Source: Paeniglutamicibacter psychrophenolicus (GTDB taxonomy: Bacteria > Actinomycetota > Actinomycetes > Actinomycetales > Micrococcaceae). From it: 64,000 bases of DNA. Each line of letters starts with the position of its first letter. Position 1 is the first letter of the stretch. The notes under the pieces are model-generated. The model worked only from the letters and a program-made list of their open reading frames with translations. It was not told the DNA's origin and searched no databases. Where the stretch lies: positions 1,922,001-1,986,000 of the forward strand of contig NZ_JAGIOE010000001.1 in NCBI RefSeq assembly GCF_017876575.1, read 5' to 3'. Below are positions 34,118-43,896 of the stretch, in pieces. The position numbers were made by a program, and so were the translations under genes.

Positions 34118-36247
34118 ATGACGACAACTCCCATGGCTCCACTGGTTCCCAGCTTCGTCCAAAACTCCTGGTGGACCCCCTCCGATCCAGACGGTGGGAC
34201 CTCCGTGCTGGATGCCAACACCGGCGAGCCCCTGGCCACGGTCAACAGCGACGGCCTGGACCTGGCCGCCGTCGTCGAGTACGGCCGCACCGTCGGCCAG
34301 CGCGAACTGGGCAAGCTGAGCCTGCACGAACGCGCCCTGAAGCTCAAGGAACTGGCACAGTTCCTCAACGAACGCCGCGAGGAACTCTACGAGATCTCCT
34401 ACCGCACCGGCGCCACCAAGATCGACTCGATGGTGGACATCGACGGCGGCATCGGCGTGCTGTTCACCTTCTCCTCCAAGGGCCGGCGCGAACTGCCCAA
34501 CTCCAACGTCATCCTCGACGGTCCCATGGAGGTGCTCTCGCGCGACGGCTCCTTCGCCGGCGAGCACATCTACACCCGCATCCCGGGTGTTGCCGCACAG
34601 ATCAACGCCTTCAACTTCCCGGTCTGGGGCATGCTCGAGAAGTTTGCACCCGCCTTCATCGCCGGGGTGCCGACGATTGCCAAGCCAGCCACCCCCACCG
34701 GCTACGTCGCCGAGGCGATGGTGCGCCTGATGGTCGAATCGGGCATCCTGCCCGCAGGTTCCATCCAGCTGATTTCCGGTTCCGCACGGACCCTGCTTGA
34801 CGTGCTGGACTACCGCGACATGCTTTCCTTTACCGGATCCGCCTCCACCGCCTCGGCGCTGAAGTCCCACAAGAACGTCATCGACGGCGGTGTGCGCTTC
34901 ACCGCGGAGACCGACTCGCTCAACGCGGCCATCCTGGGCCCCGACGCGGTGACCGGCACCCCCGAATTCGAGGCCTTCGTCAAGGCCGTCACCACGGAGA
35001 TGACCTCCAAGGCCGGGCAGAAGTGCACCGCCATCCGCCGCAACATCGTCCCGGCCGCGCTGGTCGACGACGTGGTCAAGGCCGTGGGCGAGCGCCTCGA
35101 TGCGCGCGTGGTCATTGGCGACCCGCGCGCCGAGGGCGTGACCATGGGAGCCCTGGCTTCCCTGGAACAGCTGCGCGACGTGCGCGGCGCCGTCGAGGAA
35201 ATGATCGCCGCCGGCGGCGAGATCGCCTACGGAACCCTTGACGCACCTGTGGTTCGCACCATGGGCGGCGAGGAAAAGACCGTCGATGCCGGGGCCTTCA
35301 TGTCCCCGCTGATCCTCACCTGGGACGACGTGGAAAACCAGGCCGTGCACAGCCGCGAGGCCTTCGGCCCGGTCTCCTCGGTGATCGGCTACACCGACCT
35401 GGACGACGCCATCCACCTGGCGGCCATGGGCGCCGGTTCGCTGGTGGCCACGGTCTGCACCAACGACGCGGACACCGCACGGATACTGACCACCGGAATC
35501 GCCTCGCACCACGGGCGCGTGCACATGCTCAACCGCGAAACCGCACGTTCGTCCACCGGCCACGGCTCCCCGGTCCCGCACCTGGTCCACGGCGGCCCGG
35601 GCCGCGCCGGCGGCGGCGAGGAACTCGGCGGCATCCGCTCGGTCAAGCACCACATGCAGCGCACCGCCATCCAGGGCTCGCCCAACATGCTCACCGCCGT
35701 CACCGGCGTCTGGCACACCGGTGCCGACCGCGTCATTGCGGGGGACCCGGAATTCGGCGCCGTCGCCGGTGCCATCCACCCGTTCCGGAAGTCGTTGGCC
35801 GAGCTGAAGATCGGCGACGCCTACGCCTCACCGCTGCGCAAGGTATCCCTGGAGGAGATCACCGCTTTCGCCAACGAAACCGGCGACACCTTCTACGCGC
35901 ACACCGACCGCGCCGCGGCCGAGGCCAACCCGTTCTTCCCCGGCATCGTCGCCCACGGGTACCTGCTGGTCTCCTGGGCTGCAGGGCTCTTCGTCCAGCC
36001 CGCCCCAGGGCCGGTGCTGGCCAACTATGGCCTGGAGAACCTGCGCTTCATCACCCCGGTGCCCGACGGGGACTCGATCCGCGTCACCCTGACCGCCAAG
36101 AAGATCACCCCGCGCGTCACCGACGAGTACGGCGAGGTCGCCTGGGATGCGGTCATCAACAACCAGGACGGCGAGATCGTGGCCACCTACGATGTGCTGA
36201 CCCTGGTGGAGAAGGAAGACACCACCTACGCCAACTGGGGCAAGTAG
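34118..36247 (+). CDS. paaZ: Bifunctional oxepin-CoA hydrolase / 3-oxo-5,6-dehydrosuberyl-CoA semialdehyde dehydrogenase
   Basis: The 709-residue protein joins an aldehyde dehydrogenase (about 1-520) to a MaoC-type (R)-hydratase (about 560-700). The dehydrogenase half has catalytic Cys303 in GQKCTAIRR and Glu264 in FTAETDSLN. The hydratase half has the TDRAAAEANPFFPGIVAHG motif with Asp and His613. This is the PaaZ layout. It opens the oxepin ring formed by PaaG and oxidises the aldehyde. The ATG at 34118 follows AGGAAGG. The paaABCDE genes are not in the window. It is followed by a strong terminator. Confidence 0.95.
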   Translation: MTTTPMAPLVPSFVQNSWWTPSDPDGGTSVLDANTGEPLATVNSDGLDLAAVVEYGRTVGQRELGKLSLHERALKLKELAQFLNERREELYEISYRTGATKIDSMVDIDGGIGVLFTFSSKGRRELPNSNVILDGPMEVLSRDGSFAGEHIYTRIPGVAAQINAFNFPVWGMLEKFAPAFIAGVPTIAKPATPTGYVAEAMVRLMVESGILPAGSIQLISGSARTLLDVLDYRDMLSFTGSASTASALKSHKNVIDGGVRFTAETDSLNAAILGPDAVTGTPEFEAFVKAVTTEMTSKAGQKCTAIRRNIVPAALVDDVVKAVGERLDARVVIGDPRAEGVTMGALASLEQLRDVRGAVEEMIAAGGEIAYGTLDAPVVRTMGGEEKTVDAGAFMSPLILTWDDVENQAVHSREAFGPVSSVIGYTDLDDAIHLAAMGAGSLVATVCTNDADTARILTTGIASHHGRVHMLNRETARSSTGHGSPVPHLVHGGPGRAGGGEELGGIRSVKHHMQRTAIQGSPNMLTAVTGVWHTGADRVIAGDPEFGAVAGAIHPFRKSLAELKIGDAYASPLRKVSLEEITAFANETGDTFYAHTDRAAAEANPFFPGIVAHGYLLVSWAAGLFVQPAPGPVLANYGLENLRFITPVPDGDSIRVTLTAKKITPRVTDEYGEVAWDAVINNQDGEIVATYDVLTLVEKEDTTYANWGK

Positions 36248-36280
36248 CACCACGCCGCGCGCCCGCGCCGGCACTTCCAT

Positions 36281-36324
36281 TGGCCGGCCGCCTGTTTCCC
36301 TTCGCGGGTGCAGGCGGCCGGCCA
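36281..36324 (+). terminator. Terminator of paaZ
   Basis: TGGCCGGCCGCCTG and CAGGCGGCCGGCCA form a perfect 14-bp stem with a 16-base loop, 34 bases after the paaZ stop. Confidence 0.75.
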
Positions 36325-36475
36325 TTGCCGTTTGCCGGTGGCCTGGACCGCGGGCGGGGCGCGTGGTGGGCCGTGCCCCGGATGTGAGAAGGTAGCGGGC
36401 AGGGGAATGAACCGCCTTTCGCATGGCCCCCGGCGCCGGTTTGCCCCGCGTGCGCACACGAGGAACGAGGAATCG

Positions 36476-37693
36476 ATGAATGCACCGGTCATCCAGGATG
36501 CCAATGCCTGGACCGAACGCGAACAACTTGAATTCTTCGGTTCGCCGGAGTTCGCCGGGATCCTGGCCGATGTCGTACGGCCCATGGGACTGGCGGATGC
36601 CAGGGTCACCGTGGCCGAGTTGCACCACCGGCCCGGGGCTGGGGTCTCCGGGGTCTTCGAGGCCACCAATGGATCCACCACCCTGTACCTGGGAGCCACC
36701 GCCGAAAAGCTTGAGGTGGTTCCCGAGGGAACCGTGCACCTGGACAGCGGGCAGGGAAGCGTCATCGTCTGGCTTCACCCGGCCGACCCGCTGCTGCCCG
36801 GACTTCCCCTGGCAACCACCCCGGCGCTGGTCGAGGAGCACTGGGGCGGGGGCCGGGCGATCGAGGAACTGCGGACCCTGGCCTATCGACCGCTGCGCCG
36901 GGCGGTGATGCTGGCGCGGTTCGGCGACGGGCAGCAATTGTTTCTCAAGGTGCTGCGCAAGGACGCCGAGCTGCTGCACGAGAAGCACCTGGCGCTGCTG
37001 GCCGCCGGAATCCCGGCACCGATCCCGGCGGGGCCGCCGATCGACGGGGTCCTGGCATTTCACCGGGCGCACGGGGTGCCCCTGGCCGAGGACCTCATGC
37101 ACGCCCCGGAACTGCCGCTGGCGCCGCAACACATCATCGGGCTGCTCGACGCGTTGCCGCAAACCCTCCTGGAGGTCCCGGCGCGGCCGGCTTGGTCCGA
37201 TCGCCTGGGCTGGTACGGGCATGCCGCGCAAACCGCGGTCCCCGACCAGGCCGGACATATCGGGGAGCTGCTCACACGCCTGGCCCGCATCCTGGAAACC
37301 GCGCACCGCGGTGAGCTGGTGCCCAGCCACGGGGACTTCTACGAGGCGAACATCTTCGTCGAGAACGGAACCATCACCGGGCTGCTCGACATCGATTCGG
37401 CCGGTCCCGGGTACCTGGTCGACGATCTGGCCTGTTTCCTGGGACACCTGGCGGTCCTGCCGGACCTGGACTCGCGCTACGGGCGCGTCAACGGCTACTT
37501 CGAGGCCTATGCCGCGGCCTTCGAAGCGGAACTCTCGAACCGCGGGGTCTGCGCCAAGGGGCTGTACGCCCGGGCGGCGTGCGTGGTCCTGTCGCTCGTG
37601 GCAGGGGCCCGTGACGAGGCGAATCCCGACTGGCATGCCGTGGCCCTGGCCCGGTTGGCGCTGGCGGGACAGCTGCTGGCCCGCGCCGAATAA
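36476..37693 (+). CDS. Aminoglycoside-phosphotransferase-fold kinase
   Basis: The 405-residue protein has a C-terminal APH kinase domain. The catalytic loop is LVPSHGDFYEANIFVENG, and the metal-binding motif GLLDIDSAGPGYLVDDLA follows. The nucleotide-binding Lys is probably in QQLFLKVLRK. The N-terminal 140 residues are not assigned and may resemble the lid domain of maltokinase-like enzymes. The substrate could be a sugar, choline or an aminoglycoside. The ATG at 36476 follows GAGGAA. It lies alone between two terminator-like hairpins. Confidence 0.8.
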   Translation: MNAPVIQDANAWTEREQLEFFGSPEFAGILADVVRPMGLADARVTVAELHHRPGAGVSGVFEATNGSTTLYLGATAEKLEVVPEGTVHLDSGQGSVIVWLHPADPLLPGLPLATTPALVEEHWGGGRAIEELRTLAYRPLRRAVMLARFGDGQQLFLKVLRKDAELLHEKHLALLAAGIPAPIPAGPPIDGVLAFHRAHGVPLAEDLMHAPELPLAPQHIIGLLDALPQTLLEVPARPAWSDRLGWYGHAAQTAVPDQAGHIGELLTRLARILETAHRGELVPSHGDFYEANIFVENGTITGLLDIDSAGPGYLVDDLACFLGHLAVLPDLDSRYGRVNGYFEAYAAAFEAELSNRGVCAKGLYARAACVVLSLVAGARDEANPDWHAVALARLALAGQLLARAE

Positions 37694-38275
<582 letters not shown>

Positions 38276-38292
38276 CGGACAGAAGCCAAGAC

Positions 38293-38338
38293 ATGCGGCG
38301 GGTGCCGGTTCCAAACCAGGAGCCGGCACCCGCCGCAT
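38293..38338 (+). terminator. Terminator of the repeat-protein gene
   Basis: ATGCGGCGGGTGCCGG and CCGGCACCCGCCGCAT form a perfect 16-bp stem 17 bases after the stop. Confidence 0.85.
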
Positions 38339-38426
38339 TCTTGGACCCGGCCACGCCGGGCCAGTCTTCGCACCCGCCCGATGTCGTGCCTGATCAGTGT
38401 ACGATCGCCGTGGCATACTGTGGTTA

Positions 38427-38969
38427 GTGAAACCAGAAGACGCCAATCCAGGCCGCCTGGACATGGAAGCCGCCGCCCGGATGTGGGACGAGTATGCAAC
38501 GGCCCACCCGGAGGCAGTGCGCCTGTGCGCGGAGTATTCGGTCGAGCGCTTTGGGGATTCGGTCGAGCTGGCCGATGCCCTGCCGCATGAAGTGATCCCT
38601 GGCAGCAAGTGCGCAACCTCGACCCTGGCCCGGGAATTCCCGGACGACGGGGAATCCCTACCCCGCCTGGGCTCGCACTGGATCGCCTGCGACGGCGCGG
38701 GCACCCCGAGGGTCATCCTGCCCAGCATCGAACTGAGGTTGTGATCTTTCAACGACGCTGACGCCGATTTTGCCAGGGACGAGGGCGAAGACGATCGGTC
38801 CCTGGAAAGCTGGCGGCACGAACACCGCAAGTACTGGCAGTGCACCGAAGCCGCCCGCGGACGGATCTGGAACGAAGACGATCCGATAGTTTTCGAACGC
38901 TTCCGGATTGCCTGGCCGCCGGCGCATTCGGGCAAGGAATCCGAAGCGAGGGCAACCGGGTCCTTGTAG
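38427..38969 (+). pseudogene. ASCH-domain protein gene interrupted by one in-frame TGA
   Basis: The first part, GTG 38427 to TGA 38742-38744, gives 105 residues. These carry the front half of an ASCH domain (RMWDEYATAHPE, ERFGDSVELADAL, PGSKCATSTLA, LPRLGSHWIACDGAGTPRVI). Reading on in the same frame, without any shift, gives the missing back half: SFNDADADFARDEGEDDRSLESWRHEH, WNEDDPIVFERFRIAWP, ending at TAG 38967. Most ASCH proteins have Gly or a similar residue at the TGA place, and a single G-to-T change (GGA to TGA) would explain it. ASCH proteins are thought to bind RNA or act on nucleosides. It may be a recent pseudogene, a sequencing error, or read-through. A CATACT -10 box 8 bases before the GTG suggests a leaderless start. 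Confidence 0.75.
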
Positions 38970-39230
38970 GGAGCGAAAACACCGCAACCGAGTGCCATGC
39001 GAAGCCAGGGGGAGCCGAATTCAAGTGGTGCGCGCAATATCAGGTAGTTAATGGGGGTAGCCACACCTGTTGTCCGCCCGTTGTGGCGGATGTACCCTTC
39101 GTACATCTGGAACGCAGCATATCCACAGGGTCCTTGTGGGGAACACAAAGTGGGGCTCGTGCTTGCTGGGAGTGCAATCGATCTGTTGGGTGCCGGATGC
39201 AGTGTCCAACTCGTCGATCAGAGGGATCCC

Positions 39231-40121
39231 ATGAACAAGATCTTTGCCATTCCCAGCGCAATCTTCATCGCTTGCGCGACCATGCTGGTGGCCCCGGCAA
39301 CCGCAGCACCGCCGGCCGGCTCCCAGCTCTCCGGGGCGATCTTCACCTCGGATGTCACCGGCACGCCGGTCAACCTGAACGTCTACGATGCCAAGGAAGA
39401 TGTCTACCTCAACGGCGGGCCCGGTATCAATGCCCCCGACGACGCGGCGGGCCTGCCCGCCGGAACCTATTCCTTCCAGGTCACCGATCCCTCGGGAAAG
39501 GTGCTGCTGTCTTCGGACCCGGTTGCCTGTCGCCAGTTCACGGTGAATGCCAGCGGCGTCATCCAGGACACTTCGCCCTCGGGCGCCTGCGCCCACGCCA
39601 CCGGGCTCGACGGTGAAGACGGAGGGGCAACCGTTCAGTTGTTCCCGTACGCCGACACCCCGAACAACGGCGGGGTCTACAAGGTCTGGGTCACCCCCAC
39701 CGACAAGCTGGACTGCTCGGACCGGAGCAGCAAGAACTGTTTCGTGCCGCGCTACAGCAAGGTGGACAACTACAAGGTCCTCAGCGACATGATCGTCGAG
39801 ATCGACGTGCGGTTCTGGAAGAACGGGGTGGCCATGGATGGCTACGCCGCCACGTGGACCGACACCAACGGCGCCCACAACGTGAAGTTCTCCGAATGGA
39901 ACCCTGCGGTGCTGGCCTTCCACGAGGCCCACTTCGAGGCAACCGAGCAGGGCACGCACTCCATCCGTGTGGCCAGCCAGCCCGGCTGCACCATCGTGTC
40001 CGTCCAGGCGCCCGACGGCTCCGCGGCCAAGGTGAAGGGCTCGACCTCGGACGTGGCGGTGACCGTCGCCGACCACGCCGACGGGAACCACACCTACTGG
40101 GTGGATGTCACCTGCAAGTAG
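39231..40121 (+). CDS. Secreted protein of unknown function
   Basis: The 296-residue product has a clear signal peptide (MNKIFAIPSAIFIACATMLV, cleavage near ATAAPP) and no membrane or wall anchor. The mature part is beta-rich, with an Ig- or prealbumin-like stretch GLPAGTYSFQVTDPSGKVLL. It has four to six Cys (VACRQF, GACAHA, LDCSDRSSKNCF, PGCTIV, VTCK) that could form disulfides. I recognise no catalytic motif. The ATG at 39231 follows AGAGGG. It is convergent with the response regulator gene. Confidence 0.72.
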   Translation: MNKIFAIPSAIFIACATMLVAPATAAPPAGSQLSGAIFTSDVTGTPVNLNVYDAKEDVYLNGGPGINAPDDAAGLPAGTYSFQVTDPSGKVLLSSDPVACRQFTVNASGVIQDTSPSGACAHATGLDGEDGGATVQLFPYADTPNNGGVYKVWVTPTDKLDCSDRSSKNCFVPRYSKVDNYKVLSDMIVEIDVRFWKNGVAMDGYAATWTDTNGAHNVKFSEWNPAVLAFHEAHFEATEQGTHSIRVASQPGCTIVSVQAPDGSAAKVKGSTSDVAVTVADHADGNHTYWVDVTCK

Positions 40122-40137
40122 ACAAGCAAGGAAGCGT

Positions 40138-40172
40138 TCCGGCCGGGTGCCCATTTCGGGCATCCGGCCGGA
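40138..40172. terminator. Bidirectional terminator
   Basis: TCCGGCCGGGTGCCC and GGGCATCCGGCCGGA pair over 15 bp with one mismatch, between the convergent secreted-protein and response-regulator genes. Confidence 0.75.
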
Positions 40173-40263
40173 GCACGCCAGGCACGCAAACCGTGCCGGA
40201 GCGACCGGCGGGACGCGTGGCCGCAACCTCGCCGGCCACCCGGGCCCGAAGCCGGACCGCCGG

Positions 40264-40932
40264 CTAGCTCGGTTCCTCGAAGCGGTAGCCCATGCCACGT
40301 ACCGTGGTGAACCATTCGGCTCCCAGCTTGTTGCGCAGGTAGCGCACGTACACGTCCACGACGTTGGAGCCCGGGTCGAAGTCATAGCCCCAGACCCGGG
40401 AGAGCAGCTGTTCGCGGCTGAGGACCTGCCCGGGGTTGCGCATGAAGGCCTCGGCCAACCCGAATTCCCTGGCCGAGAGGTCGATCTCGCGCCCGTGCAG
40501 GCGGGTGCGGCGGCTGCCGGCATCGAGCTCCAACGGCCCCACGCGGATCACCTGGTCCTCGGGCACAGCCGCCTGCGGACGCAGTCGCAGCCGCACCCTG
40601 GCCAGGAGCTCCTCGAAGCGGAAGGGCTTGGCCATGTAGTCATCCGCCCCGCCCTCGAGCCCGGCAACGGTGTCGTCGATGCTTGAGCGCGCGGTCAGGA
40701 TGATGACCGGGGTATCGACATTCGTGGAGCGGATCCGCGAGAGCACCGAGAACCCGTCCTCGTCGGGCAACCCGAGGTCGAGGATGATCAGCTCGAAGTC
40801 CCCGGTCTGGGCCAGGTAGCCGCCCTCCTTGCCGGTATCGGCGACGGTCGGCTGGAAGCCGGAGGACTTCAGTCCCTTGGCAACGAAGGAGCTGATGCGC
40901 TCTTCGTCCTCAATGATCAGTATCCGGCTCAT
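40264..40932 (-). CDS. OmpR/PhoB-family response regulator
   Basis: The 222-residue protein has a receiver domain (1-115) with acidic pocket EDE at 8-10, phosphorylated Asp52 in ILDLGLPDEDG, and the KPF motif near 104. A winged-helix DNA-binding domain (about 130-220) follows, ending VRGMGYRFEEPS. The ATG at 40932 lies inside the last 23 bases of the kinase gene, so both are co-translated. Targets are unknown. Confidence 0.93.
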   Translation of the reverse strand: MSRILIIEDEERISSFVAKGLKSSGFQPTVADTGKEGGYLAQTGDFELIILDLGLPDEDGFSVLSRIRSTNVDTPVIILTARSSIDDTVAGLEGGADDYMAKPFRFEELLARVRLRLRPQAAVPEDQVIRVGPLELDAGSRRTRLHGREIDLSAREFGLAEAFMRNPGQVLSREQLLSRVWGYDFDPGSNVVDVYVRYLRNKLGAEWFTTVRGMGYRFEEPS

Positions 40933-42427
40933 CTTCTTCTCTTTCCAGGCTGGTGGGGATTTCAATGACGAAGGTCGAGCCGACGCCCACGTCGGAGCTC
41001 ACCCCGACGGACCCGTGGTGTGCCTCGGCGATGGCCGAGACGATGTTCAAGCCCAGGCCAGAACCCTCGGTGCGCTTGGAATTGCGGCCCCGCCCGAAGC
41101 GCTCGAAGATCCGTGACTGGTCCTCGGCCCCGATGCCGACCCCCTCGTCGCGCACCCAGATGCGCAGCACCGATTCCCCGTTGGTGCCGGCGGTGATGTT
41201 GGTTCCCATGGTGATCGTGGACCCGTCGGCGGAGAACTTCACCGCGTTGGAACACAATTGCAGCACGGCCTGGGTGATCCGCTGGGGATCGACGTTGGCG
41301 GTGGCCTCCACGCGGTGCCCGATCCGCCAGACCCGCTCGCCCAGCGGGCGGGCCCGGTCCAGCAACTCGTCCAGCAGCGTGCCGATGTTCGTGGGCACGG
41401 GTTGGACGAAGTCGACGCTGTTGGAGGTGGCCAGGGTGACCAGGTCATTGATCAGCAGGGACATCCGGTCCAGTTCGGCCAGGGCGATGTCCCGCGACTG
41501 GTCCACGTCCACCGGATCGGACCGGTCCATGAGTTCGAGGTGCCCCTGGATGATGGTCACCGGGGTTCGCAGTTCGTGGCCCACGTCGTCAAGCAGCTGC
41601 CGCTGGGAGACCATGGCGTTTTCCACGCGGTCCAGCATGGCGTTGACGGTGATCGTCAACTCGGCCAGGTCGTCGCGCCCGACGACCTCGATGCGCTGGG
41701 ACAGATCGGATTCGGAGATCTTCCGGGCCGTGTCGCGCAGCAACGCCACAGGGCGCAGGAACCTGCCCACCAGCAGCCATCCGGCGGTCCCCGCGGCCAG
41801 CAGGATGACAATCCCGACCACCATGTACATCACGAAGCCGCGGTTCAGTGCCTGCTTCTCGGCCGCGTAGTCGTAGGCGAAGACCAGGTGTGCCGGGGTC
41901 CGGGGCTGGGTGACAGTCAGCGGGATGCTGACCGCGCGGTAGGTGGACTGGCTGGTCGGCACGGTCTGCAGCATGATTTTCTCGTCGGGGGCCTCGTGAG
42001 CCGCCCAGGCGACGAATCCCGGGTCGTTTTCCAGGCGGGTCTGCACGACCTCGGGGGCCGTCCAACGCACCTTCTGGTTGACCAGGCTCAACATCCCCTC
42101 GTGCCGTGCCGGCAGGGTTTGCTGCATCGCGGTGTACAGCAGCACCTCGGCCGTGAGCGGTTCGGCGGCGGTCGCCAGGTCGGAGCTGCGTGCGGTGAGC
42201 ACCTGGAACTCCTGGACGCTGCGCTTGAGCGAGTCGTCGATGCGGGCGTCCATGGTCTTGACCTGCAAGAGGTAGACCACGGTTCCGGTGACGGCGAAGG
42301 CCAGGGTCATCAACCCGAGCATCCCGGCCAGCACCCGGGTGCGGACGGAGAACCCGCGGCGGGCAAAACGGGTGCCTTCGGGCGCGGAGGCAAGTTGTTG
42401 GGCGAGCTCGGGAATCCTAATCATCAT
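40910..42427 (-). CDS. Two-component sensor histidine kinase
   Basis: The 505-residue kinase has two membrane helices (about 35-58 and 197-222) enclosing an extracellular sensor of about 140 residues. Then come HAMP, HisKA with phospho-acceptor His284 in DDVGHELRTPV, and HATPase_c with N box LCSNAVKF, G1 RDEGVGIG and G2 GSGLGLNIV. It is the partner of the response regulator it overlaps. The start overlaps the end of the Asp-rich protein gene. ATG 42427 and ATG 42424 are adjacent alternatives. That coupling suggests the Asp-rich protein is part of the sensing unit. Confidence 0.92.
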   Translation of the reverse strand: MMIRIPELAQQLASAPEGTRFARRGFSVRTRVLAGMLGLMTLAFAVTGTVVYLLQVKTMDARIDDSLKRSVQEFQVLTARSSDLATAAEPLTAEVLLYTAMQQTLPARHEGMLSLVNQKVRWTAPEVVQTRLENDPGFVAWAAHEAPDEKIMLQTVPTSQSTYRAVSIPLTVTQPRTPAHLVFAYDYAAEKQALNRGFVMYMVVGIVILLAAGTAGWLLVGRFLRPVALLRDTARKISESDLSQRIEVVGRDDLAELTITVNAMLDRVENAMVSQRQLLDDVGHELRTPVTIIQGHLELMDRSDPVDVDQSRDIALAELDRMSLLINDLVTLATSNSVDFVQPVPTNIGTLLDELLDRARPLGERVWRIGHRVEATANVDPQRITQAVLQLCSNAVKFSADGSTITMGTNITAGTNGESVLRIWVRDEGVGIGAEDQSRIFERFGRGRNSKRTEGSGLGLNIVSAIAEAHHGSVGVSSDVGVGSTFVIEIPTSLEREEDEPDTDH

Positions 42428-42794
42428 CGTCCCCGTCCCCGTCGTCGTCATCTCGATCATCGTCATCATCATCGTCGTAGGCCTTGGACGGCGGCAGCGG
42501 CTTGACCGGCGCCGACTTGCTGGGCAGGACCGTGGGCTTCTTGGACGGGGGACTGGTCGAAGGCCTGGGCGATGTTGAAACCGATGGCTTCGGCGTGGGC
42601 ACGGCCGAGGGGCTTGGAGTCGCGGATGTCGGTGACGGGGTGGCAGGTGCTGTGCCTTGCTCGATCGTGATCCCCGGGCCCAGGTTCACCGCCGGCGGAG
42701 CCGAAAGCTCCAGGGCAACCACGTAGGCGCCGAAACCCAGTGCCAAGAGCGCCGCCAGCGCGGCCACGATCTTGCCGATCTTTCCCAATCCCAT
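42417..42794 (-). CDS. Membrane-anchored protein with Pro/Ser linker and Asp-rich tail
   Basis: The 125-residue protein has one membrane helix (about 8-29) and a Pro/Ser/Thr/Lys-rich spacer (about 50-105). It ends in 17 Asp among the last 20 residues (DDDDDDDRDDDDGDGDDDD). The tail would lie outside the cell and could bind Ca2+, Mg2+ or other cations. The ATG at 42794 is used because the helix follows at once; longer frames lack composition support. Its stop overlaps the histidine kinase start, so it is the first gene of a three-gene signalling operon. No family is recognised. Confidence 0.7.
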   Translation of the reverse strand: MGLGKIGKIVAALAALLALGFGAYVVALELSAPPAVNLGPGITIEQGTAPATPSPTSATPSPSAVPTPKPSVSTSPRPSTSPPSKKPTVLPSKSAPVKPLPPSKAYDDDDDDDRDDDDGDGDDDD

Positions 42795-43038
42795 GACCCC
42801 AAGTATGGCCGAGATTGATGAGACCCAAATGAGAGGGAGCCCATGTCGGCGTCGTTTCCCGCAACAAGGCCCCGGCAACCGGCCCGCCCGGGCACCGAAG
42901 GGGCAGTGTCCGCCCGGCATCCGGCTCATTGACAGGGGCCCGGGGAAGGTCGACCCTGAGGACGGGGACAGCACGGGAAATCGTGGCGGTGGGCGCACGG
43001 GGTTGGTTCAGGGGCAGGGCTATGCGAAGGGAACCACA

Positions 43039-43803
43039 ATGAGCAGCTTCGGAGGCATCGAACGAGTCCGGCGAGTTTGGCTGGATGCAGTGCAGGCGGG
43101 ACCTTCCTTGCTGCAGGGACACCGGATCGCCAGGAACATCCCGAGGCTCGAGGAAGCGGCCGGACCCAACCGGGGCCTGGTCGATGCGGCCGGAAGCGGC
43201 GGGCTACCGCTGCGGCTGCTGGTCATCGGGGATTCCAATGTTGCCGGGACCGGGGCTCCCACGCACTCCGTGGCGCTGACCGGCCAGCTGGCGGTGCGTC
43301 TGTCGGCGCGGCGGCACCGCCCGGTGGCGTGGGAAGCCGATGGAGCCAACGGCGCCACCATGGAACGCATCCGGCTCGAAGTGCTCGGACTCATCCAGGA
43401 ACACGACCCCGACATCGTCGTGCTGGTCGCCGGGGCCAACGATGCGATGGCCGGACGGAGCCCCGCGCATTGGGGCAGTGACCTGCGGGCGGTGCTGGGG
43501 GCCTTCCTGGATCCGGGCAGGGACCGGGAAATCGTCGTGGCGGGGGTTCCGCCGTTTCGGTATTTCCCGGCGCTGCCGACACCGCTGAACGAGTTCCTGG
43601 AACGCCGGGCCAGCCGTCTGGACGCTGTCTCGGCAGCGGTGTGCGCGGAATGGGGACTGGACTTCGTGTCCTTTGCCGATGATCCGCCGCTCGGGGAGGC
43701 CTTCTTCGCCACCGACCGCTTCCATCCCTCGGTGGCCGGTTACGGGCATTGGGCGGGGTACCTGCTCGATGTCTTGCAGGATCGCCGTTCGAACACCGGC
43801 TGA
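43039..43803 (+). CDS. SGNH/GDSL hydrolase family protein
   Basis: The 254-residue protein carries block I VIGDSNVAGTG with nucleophile Ser66, the Gly and Asn blocks (GANGATM, VAGANDAM) and the catalytic pair DRFHPSVAGY (Asp226, His229). Family members are esterases, lipases or carbohydrate deacetylases. No signal peptide is seen, so it should be intracellular. The ATG at 43039 follows AAGGG at 8 bases. It is divergent from the Asp-rich protein and convergent with the TPP enzyme. Confidence 0.88.
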   Translation: MSSFGGIERVRRVWLDAVQAGPSLLQGHRIARNIPRLEEAAGPNRGLVDAAGSGGLPLRLLVIGDSNVAGTGAPTHSVALTGQLAVRLSARRHRPVAWEADGANGATMERIRLEVLGLIQEHDPDIVVLVAGANDAMAGRSPAHWGSDLRAVLGAFLDPGRDREIVVAGVPPFRYFPALPTPLNEFLERRASRLDAVSAAVCAEWGLDFVSFADDPPLGEAFFATDRFHPSVAGYGHWAGYLLDVLQDRRSNTG

Positions 43804-43829
43804 GGTGGACGGCCCTGCGGCAAACGGCA

Positions 43830-43871
43830 GGTGCCTGCCGCTTCCCCGGAGGCGGGGATGCGACAGGCACC
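43830..43871. terminator. Bidirectional terminator
   Basis: GGTGCCTG (43830-43837) pairs with CAGGCACC (43864-43871), with further inner pairing of CCCCG and CGGGG, between two convergent genes. Confidence 0.75.
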
Positions 43872-43896
43872 GGTGGTTCTCTAGCGCGTGGCCGGG

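Noticed and set aside
38958-39142. Direct repeat GGGTCCTTGT(A/G)GGGA at 38958-38972 and 39128-39142
   Set aside because: It is only 15 bases with one mismatch, without inverted ends or a gene between. I see no sign of a transposon or attachment site.
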